Origin: Halobacteriales archaeon QS_8_69_26
GTDB lineage: Archaea; Halobacteriota; Halobacteria; Halobacteriales; SW-7-71-33
Direction: 5' to 3'
DNA length: 64,000 bases
NCBI GenBank assembly: GCA_003023195.1
Contig: PXRX01000031.1
Location: forward strand, 26,476-90,475
Below the pieces are notes generated by a model. It was not told where the DNA came from. It ran no database searches and was given only the letters and a program-made list of their open reading frames with translations. Shown piece after piece: positions 53,356 to 63,700 of the stretch (the first letter of the stretch is position 1; each line of letters opens with the position of its first letter). A program made the position numbers and the translations under genes.

Positions 53356-53375
53356 TTACAGTAAAGTTACGGTAA
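53356..53375. promoter_or_regulatory. Paired TTACNGTAA palindrome, copy 4
   Basis: TTACAGTAA at 53356-53364 and TTACGGTAA at 53367-53375 form a perfect match to the consensus, 11 bases apart, so that TTACNGTAAAG is a direct repeat as well. Unlike the other copies it lies between two convergent genes, 60 bases after the membrane-protein stop and 62 before the stop of the UPF0179 gene, so it is not obviously in a promoter. Confidence 0.55.
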
Positions 53376-53437
53376 AGATACGGGACGTCGTCCGTCAGCG
53401 AGGTCGGGGTCGAAGAACGCAGACGGCGCGACGAGGG

Positions 53438-53893
53438 TCAATCCTCGTCCGGGGGTGCGAACTCCACGAGTGTGAGGTCCCGGTCGAGGTGACAGTACTC
53501 GTGGGGCGGATCCCCCTCGACCTCCGTAATGCGGTACTCCTCGTCGAAGTCGGTGCCGTCGGGGACGCAGTACTCGTGGCTCGGGCAGTCGACGTGGGGA
53601 CAGGGCCCGGCGAGTTCGACGAGCGATCCGGCGTAAGCGTTCCGCGAGGAGACGTTCGCCCGCACCGGGACGGGTTCGACCTCGACGGCCTGGACGCCGT
53701 TGTCGGCGTGGACGAAGCAGTCCAGCGTCTGTGCGTTCTGCCGTACGTCGGTCACCCGGTACTTGACGCCCTCCTGGAGGTTGAGACACTGGTCTCGGTA
53801 CGGGCACCCCTCGCACTCGGCCGCCTCACCCCCGTAGACGAACTCCCGGCCCTCCTCGGCCAGGCGGGTGCCGATCAGCGTGACCTTTCCCAT
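53438..53893 (-). CDS. UPF0179 family protein
   Basis: A 151-residue cytosolic protein that starts at ATG 53893 (MGKVTLIGTRLAEEG); an in-frame GTG two codons earlier is less likely. Cysteine clusters CEGCPYRDQC and CPHVDCPSHEYC, plus a terminal HEYCHLD, suggest a metal or iron-sulfur site. The family is restricted to archaea and has no known function. Confidence 0.9.
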   Translation of the reverse strand: MGKVTLIGTRLAEEGREFVYGGEAAECEGCPYRDQCLNLQEGVKYRVTDVRQNAQTLDCFVHADNGVQAVEVEPVPVRANVSSRNAYAGSLVELAGPCPHVDCPSHEYCVPDGTDFDEEYRITEVEGDPPHEYCHLDRDLTLVEFAPPDED

Positions 53894-54071
53894 GCCCACG
53901 AGGAAGGGTGGGCCGCGGTTAAGCCTCCCGACTCGGGGGTCCCGGCGCGGGTGAGGATCGGTCCGCCGTCCGCTCCGCCAGCCAGATCCGTTGGTCCCCT
54001 TCGGTCGTCGTCCCCTCTGGTCAGTCAGATCCGCACTCTCTTCCGGTCGGTCCGGCCCGCGGCCCTTCGGG

Positions 54072-54476
54072 TCAGTCCGACCCCTCGTCCCGCCCTGTCA
54101 GCTCGTCCAGGCGGTCGAGGTACGCGTCCCGGGGGACCTGGTAGGCTCCGCGGTAGTCCACTTCTCCGCCGTCGAACGACCGGGCGACCTCGACGGCCCC
54201 CGACAGGGCGGCCGCGCGGGTGTCGAACGACTCCTCGGGGAGGGTGACCTCCGGTTCGAGGAACAGGGTCACCCGCCAGTCGGCGCTGGCCGGGTGTGTC
54301 GGCTCCCCTGGCGGGCGCCGGCGCTCCTTCGACCCGCGGGTGACGTAGATGGTCGGCATGCAGGGTGCCGGGAACGAATCGGAGTCGAACACGTCGGGGC
54401 GATACGCGAGGACCGCGCGCCCGTCCGACTCGTCGCTCCACACCACCCACGACTCCGGGAGGTCCGCCAGGTCCAT
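54072..54476 (-). CDS. Small haloarchaeal protein (DUF5820-like)
   Basis: A 134-residue cytosolic protein from ATG 54476 (MDLADLPESWVVWSDESDGRAV). Conserved-looking blocks are LAYRPDVFDSDSFPAPCMPTIYVTRG and TLPEESFDTRAAALSGAV. From memory it resembles the haloarchaeal DUF5820 family; no function is known. No near TATA box was found; the TTTATATAC element at about 54612-54620 could serve both strands. Confidence 0.75.
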   Translation of the reverse strand: MDLADLPESWVVWSDESDGRAVLAYRPDVFDSDSFPAPCMPTIYVTRGSKERRRPPGEPTHPASADWRVTLFLEPEVTLPEESFDTRAAALSGAVEVARSFDGGEVDYRGAYQVPRDAYLDRLDELTGRDEGSD

Positions 54477-55041
54477 GTCCCCCGGTCCGTCCCGGGGCGG
54501 GAAGTGACCACCGGATCCGAAGCGGTCGGAACCCGGTGGATCCCGGACCCGGTGCTATCGGAGGCGTGGTCCCGGCTGTCGGGCGTGAGATCCCGGGGCT
54601 GAAGGAGGAAGTATATAAAGGACGGCGTGTGTGAGTCGTTGTCACGAATCACGTGGAGATTTCGGCGCTATTTCTTCCGTCGATTCGACGCCCGAATTCC
54701 AGCGAAAAATGCTTTTCGGAGCAGGTTTTAAGTGGATGTAGTCCAGTCGCAGTAAATAGTATCGGTAGCCGCCCACCACTCGCGCTCCGCGTCGACTGTA
54801 GGAAACTCCGGGGGGACCCACCAGGCCGGTCCGGACCCCAGGTCGCGGTATCGCCCCGCCGCCCGGGCCGGTCGGGGTCGTGGGTCTCCGCACGACGACG
54901 TGTCGGTCGGACCGTGGCCGGGTGTGCTCCGAAACGAGCGGGATCCCCCGCGCCCATCGCCCGTCGCCCGTCCCACGCCGGGGGGCCGGCGTCGCCGGAC
55001 ACGACGCCGTCCCGGCGGCGGGCACCAACGTCCGAACCACA
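54477..55041. other. Leader and promoter region of the PrkA operon
   Basis: About 565 bases with no convincing gene. It contains the strong TATATAAAG at 54612-54620 and a second TTTTAAG at 54726-54732. From either, the mRNA would carry an untranslated leader of about 290-400 bases before the ATG at 55042, which is unusual next to the leaderless genes of this window. A minus-strand frame ending at 54728 has protein-like composition near its end but no start. Confidence 0.5.
54612..54620 (+). promoter_or_regulatory. Strong TATA box, candidate PrkA operon promoter
   Basis: TATATAAAG is the best canonical archaeal TATA element in the window. Transcription would start near 54637. Its near-symmetry means it may also serve the minus-strand gene that begins at 54476. 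Confidence 0.55.
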
Positions 55042-57114
55042 ATGACACGCAACACCGACACGCTCGAACAGTTGAGCCAGGAGTACAAGGCGTCGATGCC
55101 CTCGGACCTGCGGGAGACCAAGTCCTTCGACTGGTACCTCGACGAGGTCTACGAGGACCCGAAAGTCGCCCGGAACGCCCACCAGCGGGTCGCGGACATG
55201 TTCGACTTCTACGGGACCGAGTACGACGAGGAGGACGGCGTCGTGGAGTACCTCCTCGCCAGCGAGGACCCGCTCAACGACGGCGAGAATACCTTCTACG
55301 GGCGGGTCGTCCACGAGGCCATCCACGAGTTCGTCAACAAGGTCAAGTCCGGGGCCCGCGGGCTCGGTCCCGAGCGCCGCATCAAGCTCCTGCTGGGACC
55401 GGTCGGGTCCGGCAAGTCCCACTTCGACCGCCAGATCCGCCGGTACTACGAGGACTACACCCTGCGGGAGGACGGCCGGATGTACACCTTCCGGTGGGTC
55501 GGCCTCTGTTCGGTCATCGACGACCAGGACCCCGCCGACGACACGGTCCGGTCGCCGATGAACCAGGACCCCCTCGTGCTCGTTCCCCTGGAACAGCGCC
55601 AGTCGGTCATCGACGACCTCAACGAGCGGCTCGACGCCCCCTACACTATTCGGAACGAGCAGGCGCTGGACCCCGAGTCCGAGTTCTACATGGAGGAACT
55701 GCTCGCCCACTACGACGACGACCTGAAGGCCGTCCTCGACAACCACGTCGAGGTCGTCCGCCTCGTGGCCGACGAGAACCAGCGCCAGGCCATCGAGACG
55801 TTCGAGCCCAAGGACAAGAAGAACCAGGACGAGACCGAGCTGACAGGTGACGTCAACTACTCCAAGATAGCGGTGTACGGCGAGTCCGACCCGCGCGCGT
55901 TCGACTACTCGGGGGCCTTCTGCAACGCCAACCGCGGCGTCTTCTCGGGCGAGGAACTCCTGAAACTCCAGCGGGAGTTCCTCTACGACTTCCTCCACGC
56001 CACCCAGGAACAGACGATAAAGCCCCAGAACAACCCCCGTATCGACATCGACCAGGTGATCGTCGGCCGTACCAACATGCCCGAGTACAAGGACAAGAAG
56101 GGCGACGAGAAGATGGAGGCCTTCAACGACCGCACCAAGCGGATCGACTTCCCCTACGTCCTCTCGTACGACCAGGAGGCCGAGATCTACCGGAAGATGC
56201 TCAACAACGCCGACGTCCCGGACATCAACGTCGAGCCCCACACCCTGGAGATGGCGGGGCTGTTCGGCGTGCTCACCCGGGTCGTCGAGCCGGATTCGGA
56301 GACGATCGGCCTCCTCCAGAAGGCCAAGGCCTACAACGGCGACGTCGACGAGGGCGAGGACGTCGACCTCCGGAAGCTACGGGACGAGGGCGAGGACAAG
56401 GCCGAAATCGGCGAGGGGATGGAGGGCGTCTCGCCGCGGTTCATCGGCGACGAGATAGCCGAGGCCATCATGGACTCCAAGCACCGCGGCCGGGGTTTCC
56501 TCTCCCCGCTGACGGTGTTCAACCACTTCGAGGAGAACCTCGAACACCACGGGTCGATCCCAGAGGAGAACTTCGAGACCTACTACCGCTACCTGGAGGT
56601 CGTCCGCGAGGAGTACAAGGAGCGGGCCATCGAGGACGTCCGCCACGCCCTGGCCTACGACGTCGAGGAGATCCGTCGCCAGGGCGAGAAGTACATGGAC
56701 CACGTGATGGCCTACATCGACGACGACACCGTCGAGGACGAGATTACGGGCCGGGAGCAGGAACCGGACGAGACGTTCCTCCGGTCGGTCGAGGAGGAAC
56801 TGAACATCCCGGAGGACCGCAAGGAGGACTTCCGCCAGGAGGTCAGCAACTGGGTCTCCCGGCGCGCCAGGGAGGGCGAGGCGTTCAACCCCGAGGACAA
56901 CGAGCGGTTGCGCCGTGCCCTGGAGCGGAAGCTCTGGGCGGACAAGAAGCACAACATCAACTTCTCCGCGCTGGTCAGTACCAGCGAGGAGGACGACGAG
57001 GAGCGCAACGCCTGGGTCGAGGCGTTGACCGACCAGGGCTACTCCCGGGAGGGCGCCCGCGAGGTCCTGGAGTTCGCCGGGGCGGAGGTCGCCAAGGCGG
57101 AGATGGAAGACTGA
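55042..57114 (+). CDS. prkA: PrkA family serine protein kinase
   Basis: A 690-residue AAA-type protein kinase (PrkA, YeaG in E. coli) from ATG 55042 (MTRNTDTLEQLSQEYKASM). The Walker A motif GPVGSGKS is at residues 119-126, with the typical FLHATQEQTIKPQNNPRIDIDQVIVGRTN block in the middle. The C-terminal PrkA kinase domain has ISPRFIGDEIAEAIMDSK-like and YDVEEIRRQGEKYMDHVMAYI blocks. In bacteria PrkA homologues phosphorylate proteins in response to starvation and stress. First gene of a four-gene operon; the next gene starts one base after its stop. Targets unknown. Confidence 0.94.
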   Translation: MTRNTDTLEQLSQEYKASMPSDLRETKSFDWYLDEVYEDPKVARNAHQRVADMFDFYGTEYDEEDGVVEYLLASEDPLNDGENTFYGRVVHEAIHEFVNKVKSGARGLGPERRIKLLLGPVGSGKSHFDRQIRRYYEDYTLREDGRMYTFRWVGLCSVIDDQDPADDTVRSPMNQDPLVLVPLEQRQSVIDDLNERLDAPYTIRNEQALDPESEFYMEELLAHYDDDLKAVLDNHVEVVRLVADENQRQAIETFEPKDKKNQDETELTGDVNYSKIAVYGESDPRAFDYSGAFCNANRGVFSGEELLKLQREFLYDFLHATQEQTIKPQNNPRIDIDQVIVGRTNMPEYKDKKGDEKMEAFNDRTKRIDFPYVLSYDQEAEIYRKMLNNADVPDINVEPHTLEMAGLFGVLTRVVEPDSETIGLLQKAKAYNGDVDEGEDVDLRKLRDEGEDKAEIGEGMEGVSPRFIGDEIAEAIMDSKHRGRGFLSPLTVFNHFEENLEHHGSIPEENFETYYRYLEVVREEYKERAIEDVRHALAYDVEEIRRQGEKYMDHVMAYIDDDTVEDEITGREQEPDETFLRSVEEELNIPEDRKEDFRQEVSNWVSRRAREGEAFNPEDNERLRRALERKLWADKKHNINFSALVSTSEEDDEERNAWVEALTDQGYSREGAREVLEFAGAEVAKAEMED

Positions 57115-57115
57115 C

Positions 57116-59398
57116 ATGAGCCGCGGCGAGGAGTTCGTCAGCGAGGCCGACCGCGCCCTCCGGGACACCTACGAGGAGCCGATGAGCCTGGGGGAGTACG
57201 TCGACAGGGTGTTCGAGGAGCCGACGGTCGCCTCCCAGGCGTCGAAGTACCTGCTGGAGGCCATCGAGGCTGCCGGCACACGCGAAGTGGTCGAGGAGGG
57301 CGAACGGAAGGAGCGCTACCGCTTCTTCGACGACCCGCACAACGACGGCGAACACGCCATCCTCGGCAACACCGAGGTCCTCAACTCCTTCGTCGACGAC
57401 CTGCGGTCCATCGCCGCCGGCCGCGGGAAGGACGAGAAGATCGTCTGGTTCGACGGGCCGACCGCGACCGGCAAGTCCGAACTCAAGCGGTGTCTGATCA
57501 ACGGCCTCCGGGAGTACTCGAAGACGCCCGAGGGCCGCCGGTACACCGTCGAATGGAACGTCGCGCCGACGGGCGACAGCAGGGGCCTGAGCTACGGCGA
57601 CACCTCTGTCAGCGACGAGGACGACTGGTACGAGTCCCCCGTGCAGGTCCACCCCCTCTCCGTGTTCCCACCGGAAGTCCGGGAGTCGATACTGGCGGAG
57701 GTGAACGAACGTGCCGAGGGGCACGTTCCGATCCGCGTCGAGGGACGGCTGGACCCGTTCTCCCGGGAGGCGTACGACTACCTCGAGGAGGAGTACCGCC
57801 GGGAGGGCGTCGAGGACCTGTTCTCGGCCATCACCGACGAGAAACACCTCCGCGTGAAGAACTACGTCGTCGACGTCGGCTCCGGGATCGGGGTGCTCCA
57901 CTCCGAGGACGAGGGCCAGCCAAAACAGCGGCTCGTCGGTTCGTGGATGCGCGGAATGTTGCAGGAACTGGACTCCCGGGGCCGGAAGAACCCCCAGGCG
58001 TTCAGCTACGACGGCGTGCTCTCGCAGGGCAACGGCTGTCTGACCGTCGTCGAGGACGCCGCCCAGCACGCCGACCTGCTCCGAAAGCTCCTGAACGTGC
58101 CCGACGAGAAGACGGTGAAACTCGACAAGGGCATCGCGATGGACGTCGACACCCAGCTGGTCATCATCTCCAACCCCGACCTGGAGGCCCAGCTCAACCA
58201 GCACGCCGAGAAGAACGGGATGGACCCGCTGAAGGCCCTGAAGCGCCGTCTCGACAAGCACGAGTTCGGCTACCTGACCAACCTCTCGCTGGAGACGGAA
58301 CTCGTCAGGCGGGAGCTCACCGGCGAGACGGAGGTCTGGGAGGCCGAGGACTACGAGGAACTGGAGGAGCGGATCCGTGCCCCCGTCGAGATGGAGGTCA
58401 AGGACGCGTCGGGGTCGACCGCGACCCGTGAACTCGCGCCCCACGCCGTCGAGGCGGCGGCCCTCTACACGGTGGTGACCCGGCTTGACGACGACGACCT
58501 GCCGGCGGGCCTCGACCTGGTCGACAAGGCGGTGCTGTTCGACCGGGGGTACCTCCAGGAGGGCGACGACCGCCTGGAGACGGACGACTTCGAGTTCGAC
58601 GACGACGCCTCGGACGGCGACCACGGGATCCCGGTCACCTACACCCGGGACGTCGTCGCGGAGTTGCTCCAGACCGAGCGCGACCGCCACCACCCCGACC
58701 TGCCGGTCGGCGACGTGGTCATGCCCCGCGACGTGCTCAACCGCATGGCCGAGGGGCTGACCGAGGCCCCGGTGTTCTCGCCGGGCGAGCGCACTGAATT
58801 CGAGAACCGGGTCGTGACGGTGAAGAACCGCATCTTCGAGCGCCAGGAGACCGACGTGCTGGAGGCGATGATGCACGACCGGCGCGTCGACGAGGCCACG
58901 GTCGCGGAGTACGTCGAACACGTCTACGCCTGGGGGACCGACGAGCACCTGGAGAACGAGCGGGGCGAACGGATCGAACCCGACCCGCTGAAGATGAAGG
59001 TGTTCGAGACGGAGCACCTCGGCCGGTTCTCGACGGACTCCTACGACGGCACCGCCCCGTCGCCGGCGGTCCGGCAGTTCCGCGAGGGCAAGGTGATAAC
59101 GGCCGTCAACCGCCACGCCTGGGAGCAACGCGGGGAGAACTTCTCCGTCGGCGACATCGACCTCTCCGAAATCCCGGTGATCAAGTCGGTGCTGGAGTCC
59201 TACGACTGGGAGGACGTCGCACGGCTCCACGAGGACCTGGACCCGCGACAGTGGGACGACCCGCCCTCGGACACGGAGACGGCCGAAATCAAGGAGACCA
59301 CCATCCAGAACATGATCGACCTGTTCGACTACACGCGCGCCTCGGCCGAACTCACCAGCAGGCACGTCATGGGGCAGGTGAGCTACCGATGGGACTGA
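57116..59398 (+). CDS. Second PrkA family kinase-like ATPase
   Basis: A 760-residue paralogue of the gene before it. It has Walker A GPTATGKS at residues 114-121, a FFDDPHNDGEHAILGNTEVL block in place of the start of the PrkA core, and EDAAQHADLLRKLLNVPDEK and VIISNPDLEAQLNQHAEKNG. The C-terminal kinase-like half is divergent from PrkA (SGSTATRELAPHAVEAAAL, FDRGYLQEGDDRL), so kinase activity is not assured; it may regulate the first kinase or form a hetero-oligomer with it. It begins one base after the prkA stop. Confidence 0.85.
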   Translation: MSRGEEFVSEADRALRDTYEEPMSLGEYVDRVFEEPTVASQASKYLLEAIEAAGTREVVEEGERKERYRFFDDPHNDGEHAILGNTEVLNSFVDDLRSIAAGRGKDEKIVWFDGPTATGKSELKRCLINGLREYSKTPEGRRYTVEWNVAPTGDSRGLSYGDTSVSDEDDWYESPVQVHPLSVFPPEVRESILAEVNERAEGHVPIRVEGRLDPFSREAYDYLEEEYRREGVEDLFSAITDEKHLRVKNYVVDVGSGIGVLHSEDEGQPKQRLVGSWMRGMLQELDSRGRKNPQAFSYDGVLSQGNGCLTVVEDAAQHADLLRKLLNVPDEKTVKLDKGIAMDVDTQLVIISNPDLEAQLNQHAEKNGMDPLKALKRRLDKHEFGYLTNLSLETELVRRELTGETEVWEAEDYEELEERIRAPVEMEVKDASGSTATRELAPHAVEAAALYTVVTRLDDDDLPAGLDLVDKAVLFDRGYLQEGDDRLETDDFEFDDDASDGDHGIPVTYTRDVVAELLQTERDRHHPDLPVGDVVMPRDVLNRMAEGLTEAPVFSPGERTEFENRVVTVKNRIFERQETDVLEAMMHDRRVDEATVAEYVEHVYAWGTDEHLENERGERIEPDPLKMKVFETEHLGRFSTDSYDGTAPSPAVRQFREGKVITAVNRHAWEQRGENFSVGDIDLSEIPVIKSVLESYDWEDVARLHEDLDPRQWDDPPSDTETAEIKETTIQNMIDLFDYTRASAELTSRHVMGQVSYRWD

Positions 59399-59417
59399 GT
59401 GACGGGGTGATCGACCG

Positions 59418-60728
59418 ATGGGACTGAAAGACGACCTCGACCGGTTCCGGGAGGTCGGCGAACAGCGCCGCGAGGACCTCGCCGACTTCATCCAGTACGG
59501 CGACCTCGGCGAGTCGCTGTCCGACGAGATCCGGGTACCGATCAAGATCGTCGACCTGCCGGAGTTCGCCTACGACCGGCGCGACCAGGGCGGCGTCGGC
59601 CAGGGCGACGCGGACGTCGGGCAACCGATCGGCGAGCCACAGCCACAGCCGGGCGACGGCGACGAGGAGGGCGACCCCGGGGAGGAGGGCGGCGAACACG
59701 AGTACTACGAGATGGACCCCGAGGAGTTCGCCGAGGAACTCGACGAGGAACTGGGCCTGGACCTGGAGCCGAAGGGCAAGAAGGTCATAGAGGAGAAGCA
59801 GGGACCGTTCACGGACATCACCAAGACGGGTCCGGACTCGACGCTGGACTTCGAGCGGATGTTCAAGCGGGGCTTAAAGCGCAAGCTCGCGATGTCCTTC
59901 GACGAGGAGTTCCTGACGGAGGTCCTCAAGGTGGAGGGGGTCGGTCCGCATCGTGCCTTCGAGTGGGCCAGGGGCGAGAACGTCCCGGTCTCCAAGCCCT
60001 GGCTGGAGGACGCCTACGCCGACATCCCGGACGGGAAGCGGGCGGAGTACGACAGCATCGAACAGGTCGAGGAGGAAGTCGAGCGCACGTCCATCGCGGA
60101 GAAGATACGGACCGAGGGCATCGAGCACGTCCCCTTCCGCCGGGAGGACGAGCGATACCGCCACCCCGAGATAATCGAGGAGAAGGAGAAGAACGTCGTC
60201 GTCGTGAACATCCGGGACGTCTCCGGGTCGATGCGCGAGAAGAAGCGGGACCTCGTCGAGCGGGTGTTCACGCCGCTGGACTGGTACCTCCAGGGCAAGT
60301 ACGACAACGCCGAGTTCGTCTACGTCGCACACGACGCCGAGGCCTGGGAGGTCGAGCGCGAGGAGTTCTTCGGGATCCGGTCGGGCGGGGGAACCAAGAT
60401 CTCCAGCGCCTACGAACTCGCCGCCGAACTCCTGGAGGAGTACCCCTGGAGCGACTGGAACCGCTACGTGTTCGCGGCCGGCGACTCCGAGAACTCCAGC
60501 AACGACACCGAACAGCGAGTGATCCCACTGATGGAACGGATACCTGCGAACCTCCACGCCTACGTCGAGACCCAGCCGTCGGGCAACGCCATCAACGCGA
60601 CCCACGCCGAGGAACTGGAGCGTCACTTCGGCGACAGCGACGAGGTGGCCGTCGCCTACGTCACGGGACCCGGCGACGTGACCGACGCCATCTACGAGGT
60701 CCTCTCCACGGAGGGTGATGCGGAATGA
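59418..60728 (+). CDS. DUF444 (YeaH/YhbH) family VWA protein
   Basis: A 436-residue cytosolic protein of the DUF444 family, genetically linked to PrkA across bacteria and archaea. The N-terminal third is acidic and Gly-rich ([20 protein letters not shown]). The VWA domain carries the MIDAS motif D267-V-S269-G-S271 in [16 protein letters not shown], with [14 protein letters not shown] and [16 protein letters not shown] following. It probably acts as metal-dependent adaptor for PrkA substrates. The stop overlaps the start of SpoVR by four bases (ATGA), so translation is coupled. Confidence 0.93.
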   Translation: MGLKDDLDRFREVGEQRREDLADFIQYGDLGESLSDEIRVPIKIVDLPEFAYDRRDQGGVGQGDADVGQPIGEPQPQPGDGDEEGDPGEEGGEHEYYEMDPEEFAEELDEELGLDLEPKGKKVIEEKQGPFTDITKTGPDSTLDFERMFKRGLKRKLAMSFDEEFLTEVLKVEGVGPHRAFEWARGENVPVSKPWLEDAYADIPDGKRAEYDSIEQVEEEVERTSIAEKIRTEGIEHVPFRREDERYRHPEIIEEKEKNVVVVNIRDVSGSMREKKRDLVERVFTPLDWYLQGKYDNAEFVYVAHDAEAWEVEREEFFGIRSGGGTKISSAYELAAELLEEYPWSDWNRYVFAAGDSENSSNDTEQRVIPLMERIPANLHAYVETQPSGNAINATHAEELERHFGDSDEVAVAYVTGPGDVTDAIYEVLSTEGDAE

Positions 60729-63700
60729 CGACCTCCTCGCGCATCGAGAAGCGCCGCATCGCCGGGGACCTGGAGGAACCGGTCGAGGAGGCGAACCGGC
60801 TCGCCCGGAAACTCGGCCTGGATCCCTACCCGGTGAACTACTGGATCGTCGACTACGACGAGATGAACGAGCTGATGGCCTACGACGGGTTCCAGCACCG
60901 CTACCCCCACTGGCGCTGGGGGATGAAGTACGACCGCCAGCGCAAGCAGGACCGCTACGGCGGCGGCAAGGCCTTCGAAATCGTCAACAACGACGACCCG
61001 GCGAACGCCTTCCTCCAGGAGTCGAACGAACTGGCCGACCAGAAGGCCGTCATCACCCACGTCGAGGCCCACTCCGACTTCTTCGCGAACAACCAGTGGT
61101 TCGGGCTGTTCGCCGACGACCTGGACGCCGCGGCGATGCTGGAACGCCACGCCGACGCCGTCGAGGAGTACATGTCCGACCCCGACGTCGACCGGGAGGA
61201 GGTCGAGAAGTGGATCGACCACGCGCTGACCCTGGAGGACACCATCGACCAGCACACCGCCTTCAGCCCCGAGCGAGCGGAGGGATCCGACCCGGAGACG
61301 CCCGACGACGTGGACGAGCGCCTGGCGGACCTGGACCTGAGCGACGAGGTCAAGCGCGAGGTGTTCGACGACGAGTGGCTCGAAGCACAGGAGGACGACG
61401 AACGACTGGGGGCGTTCCCCGAGGAACCCGAGGGGGACCTGCTGGCGTTCCTCCGGGACCACGGCAAGCAGTACGACGACGAGGTCGGCAGGGCCGTCGA
61501 GATGGAGGACTGGCAACGGGACGTCCTCGAGATGTTGCGAGCCGAGTCCTACTACTTCGCCTCCCAGAAGATGACGAAGGTAATGAACGAGGGGTGGGCT
61601 TGCGTCGACCCGGAGACGCCAGTGTTCACCACCGACGGCCTCGTCCCGATGGAGGAGGTCGTTGAAAAACACGTCCCGGTTTCCGACGGAGAGGAGACCC
61701 GCCAGGTGTACGACTCCAACGTCATCGCAGGTCACGATACAATCACGGTCGAAACCCGTCGAGGGTTCGAGTTGACGGGATCGAACAACCACAGGGTCCG
61801 TCGACCCGACGGGAGTTGGGTCCGTCTGGACGAATTAGGGGTCGGGGACGAAATCGAGATTTCCGGAGGGAATGGAACGTGGCCCGAGGAGTACGCCGAG
61901 GTAGAGTGGCGGAACCCGGAACACGCGACGCTACACGACGTCGCTGACGAAGCAGGGGTCTCCGTGTGGACGGTCATTAGGTATCGAGAGACGGGGCGAG
62001 CGAGAGAGGCCGACGCCATCGAGGCGGCACTCTCGGACTACGAGGACCACGACAGAAGCACTCCGCTACGGGACGCAATAGCGGTTCCGGAGAGGGTCAC
62101 CGAGGAGTTCGGCCGGTTCCTCGGCCTCCTCGTCGGTGACGGCCACATCTCCGCCACCTCCGGACAGGTCGGCTTTACGACTGCATCGAGAAGGCGCGCG
62201 GAGGAATTCGCCGGCCTCGCCTCGGAACTGTTCGGCGTCGATCCGACCATCGAAGAGCAGGGGTCGCGGTGGAGAGTCTACGCCTACTCACAGAATCTCG
62301 TGGCGCTGTTGACGGAGGGGCTCGGACTGCCAGACGGCGGTTCCGCCGCGGAAAAGGTGGTTCCGGATCACGTTCTCCGATCCCCGAAGACTGTCGTTGC
62401 AGAGTTCGTCCGGGGCCTGTTCGACGCCGACGGATACGCCGGAGACCAGGGCACTATCCTGAGCACCGAGAGCGACGCTCTGAGCGAAACCGTTCAACTC
62501 CTACTGACGAACTTCGGAATCCTTGGCCGACGCAGGGAGCAAATCGATGGGTGTTACCACGTCCACCTCACTGGTCGCTCGGCGAAGGTCTTCCTCGAGG
62601 AGATCGGATTCGGGTATGCCGAAAAGGACGACGCCCTACGGGAGTACACCGACGGTCTCGCGTGGTTCGAGGACGAATCTTGGACGGACGAAATCGTCTC
62701 AGTGACCGACGGTGAGGGGCCCGTCTACGACATCTCCGTCGAGGAAAGTCACCGGTACGCGGCTTCGGGGTTCGTCAACCACAACTCCTACTGGGAGTCG
62801 ACGATGATGAGCGGCGAGGCGTTCGCCGGGACCGACGAGTTCCTCTCCTACGCCGACCACATGTCGAAGGTGCTCGGGTCCCCCGGCCTGAACCCCTACA
62901 AACTGGGCCTGGAGGTCTGGGAGTACGTCGAGAACACAACCGACCGCCGGGAGGTCCTCGAACACCTGCTCCGGGTCGAGGGGGTCACCTGGCGGAACTT
63001 CTTCGACGTCGTCGACGTCGACGAGGTGCTGGAGCGACTGGAACCGCCCGAGGCGATAGACCGGATCACACCCGGGACGCTGGACGACCTCGAGTCCGTT
63101 CCGGACGAGTACGTCGACGACGAGGCGCTGGAACGCGCCAGGGAGGGCCAGGTGGACGTCGAGCGCTACCCCTGGAAGGTGCTGACCTACGAGGGACTGG
63201 CCCGTCGGCACTTCTCGCTGGTCAAGCCGAGCAACCGCGGGTTCCTCAAGCGGACCTCCCAGGAGGAACTGGAGCGGATCGGACGGTACATGTTCGACGA
63301 CGACCGGTACGGGTCGGTCGCCGAGGCGCTGGACGACGTCTCGTTCACCGCGGGCTGGGACCGGATGCGGGAGATCCGCGAGAGCCACAACGACGTCACC
63401 TTCCTCGACGAGTTCCTCACCCAGGAGTTCGTCGAGGAGAACGACTACTTCGCCTACGAGTACTCCCAGGCGTCGGGCGGCTTCCGGGTGTCCTCGGCGG
63501 ACTACGAGGACGTCAAGAAGAAGCTCCTCCTGCAGTTCACCAACTTCGGCAAGCCCACCATCAGGGTCCACGACGGCAACTACCGCAACCGCAACGAACT
63601 GCTCCTGGCGCACCACTACAACGGCGTGATGCTGGACGTCCAGCAGGCCCGCCGCACGCTGGAACGGGTGTTCCAGCTGTGGGGTCGGCCCGTCAACCTC

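Noticed and set aside
54728..55048. Minus-strand frame before the PrkA operon
   Set aside because: The last 45 codons look protein-like, but there is no start with supporting signals, and it overlaps the operon's leader and a TATA-like element.
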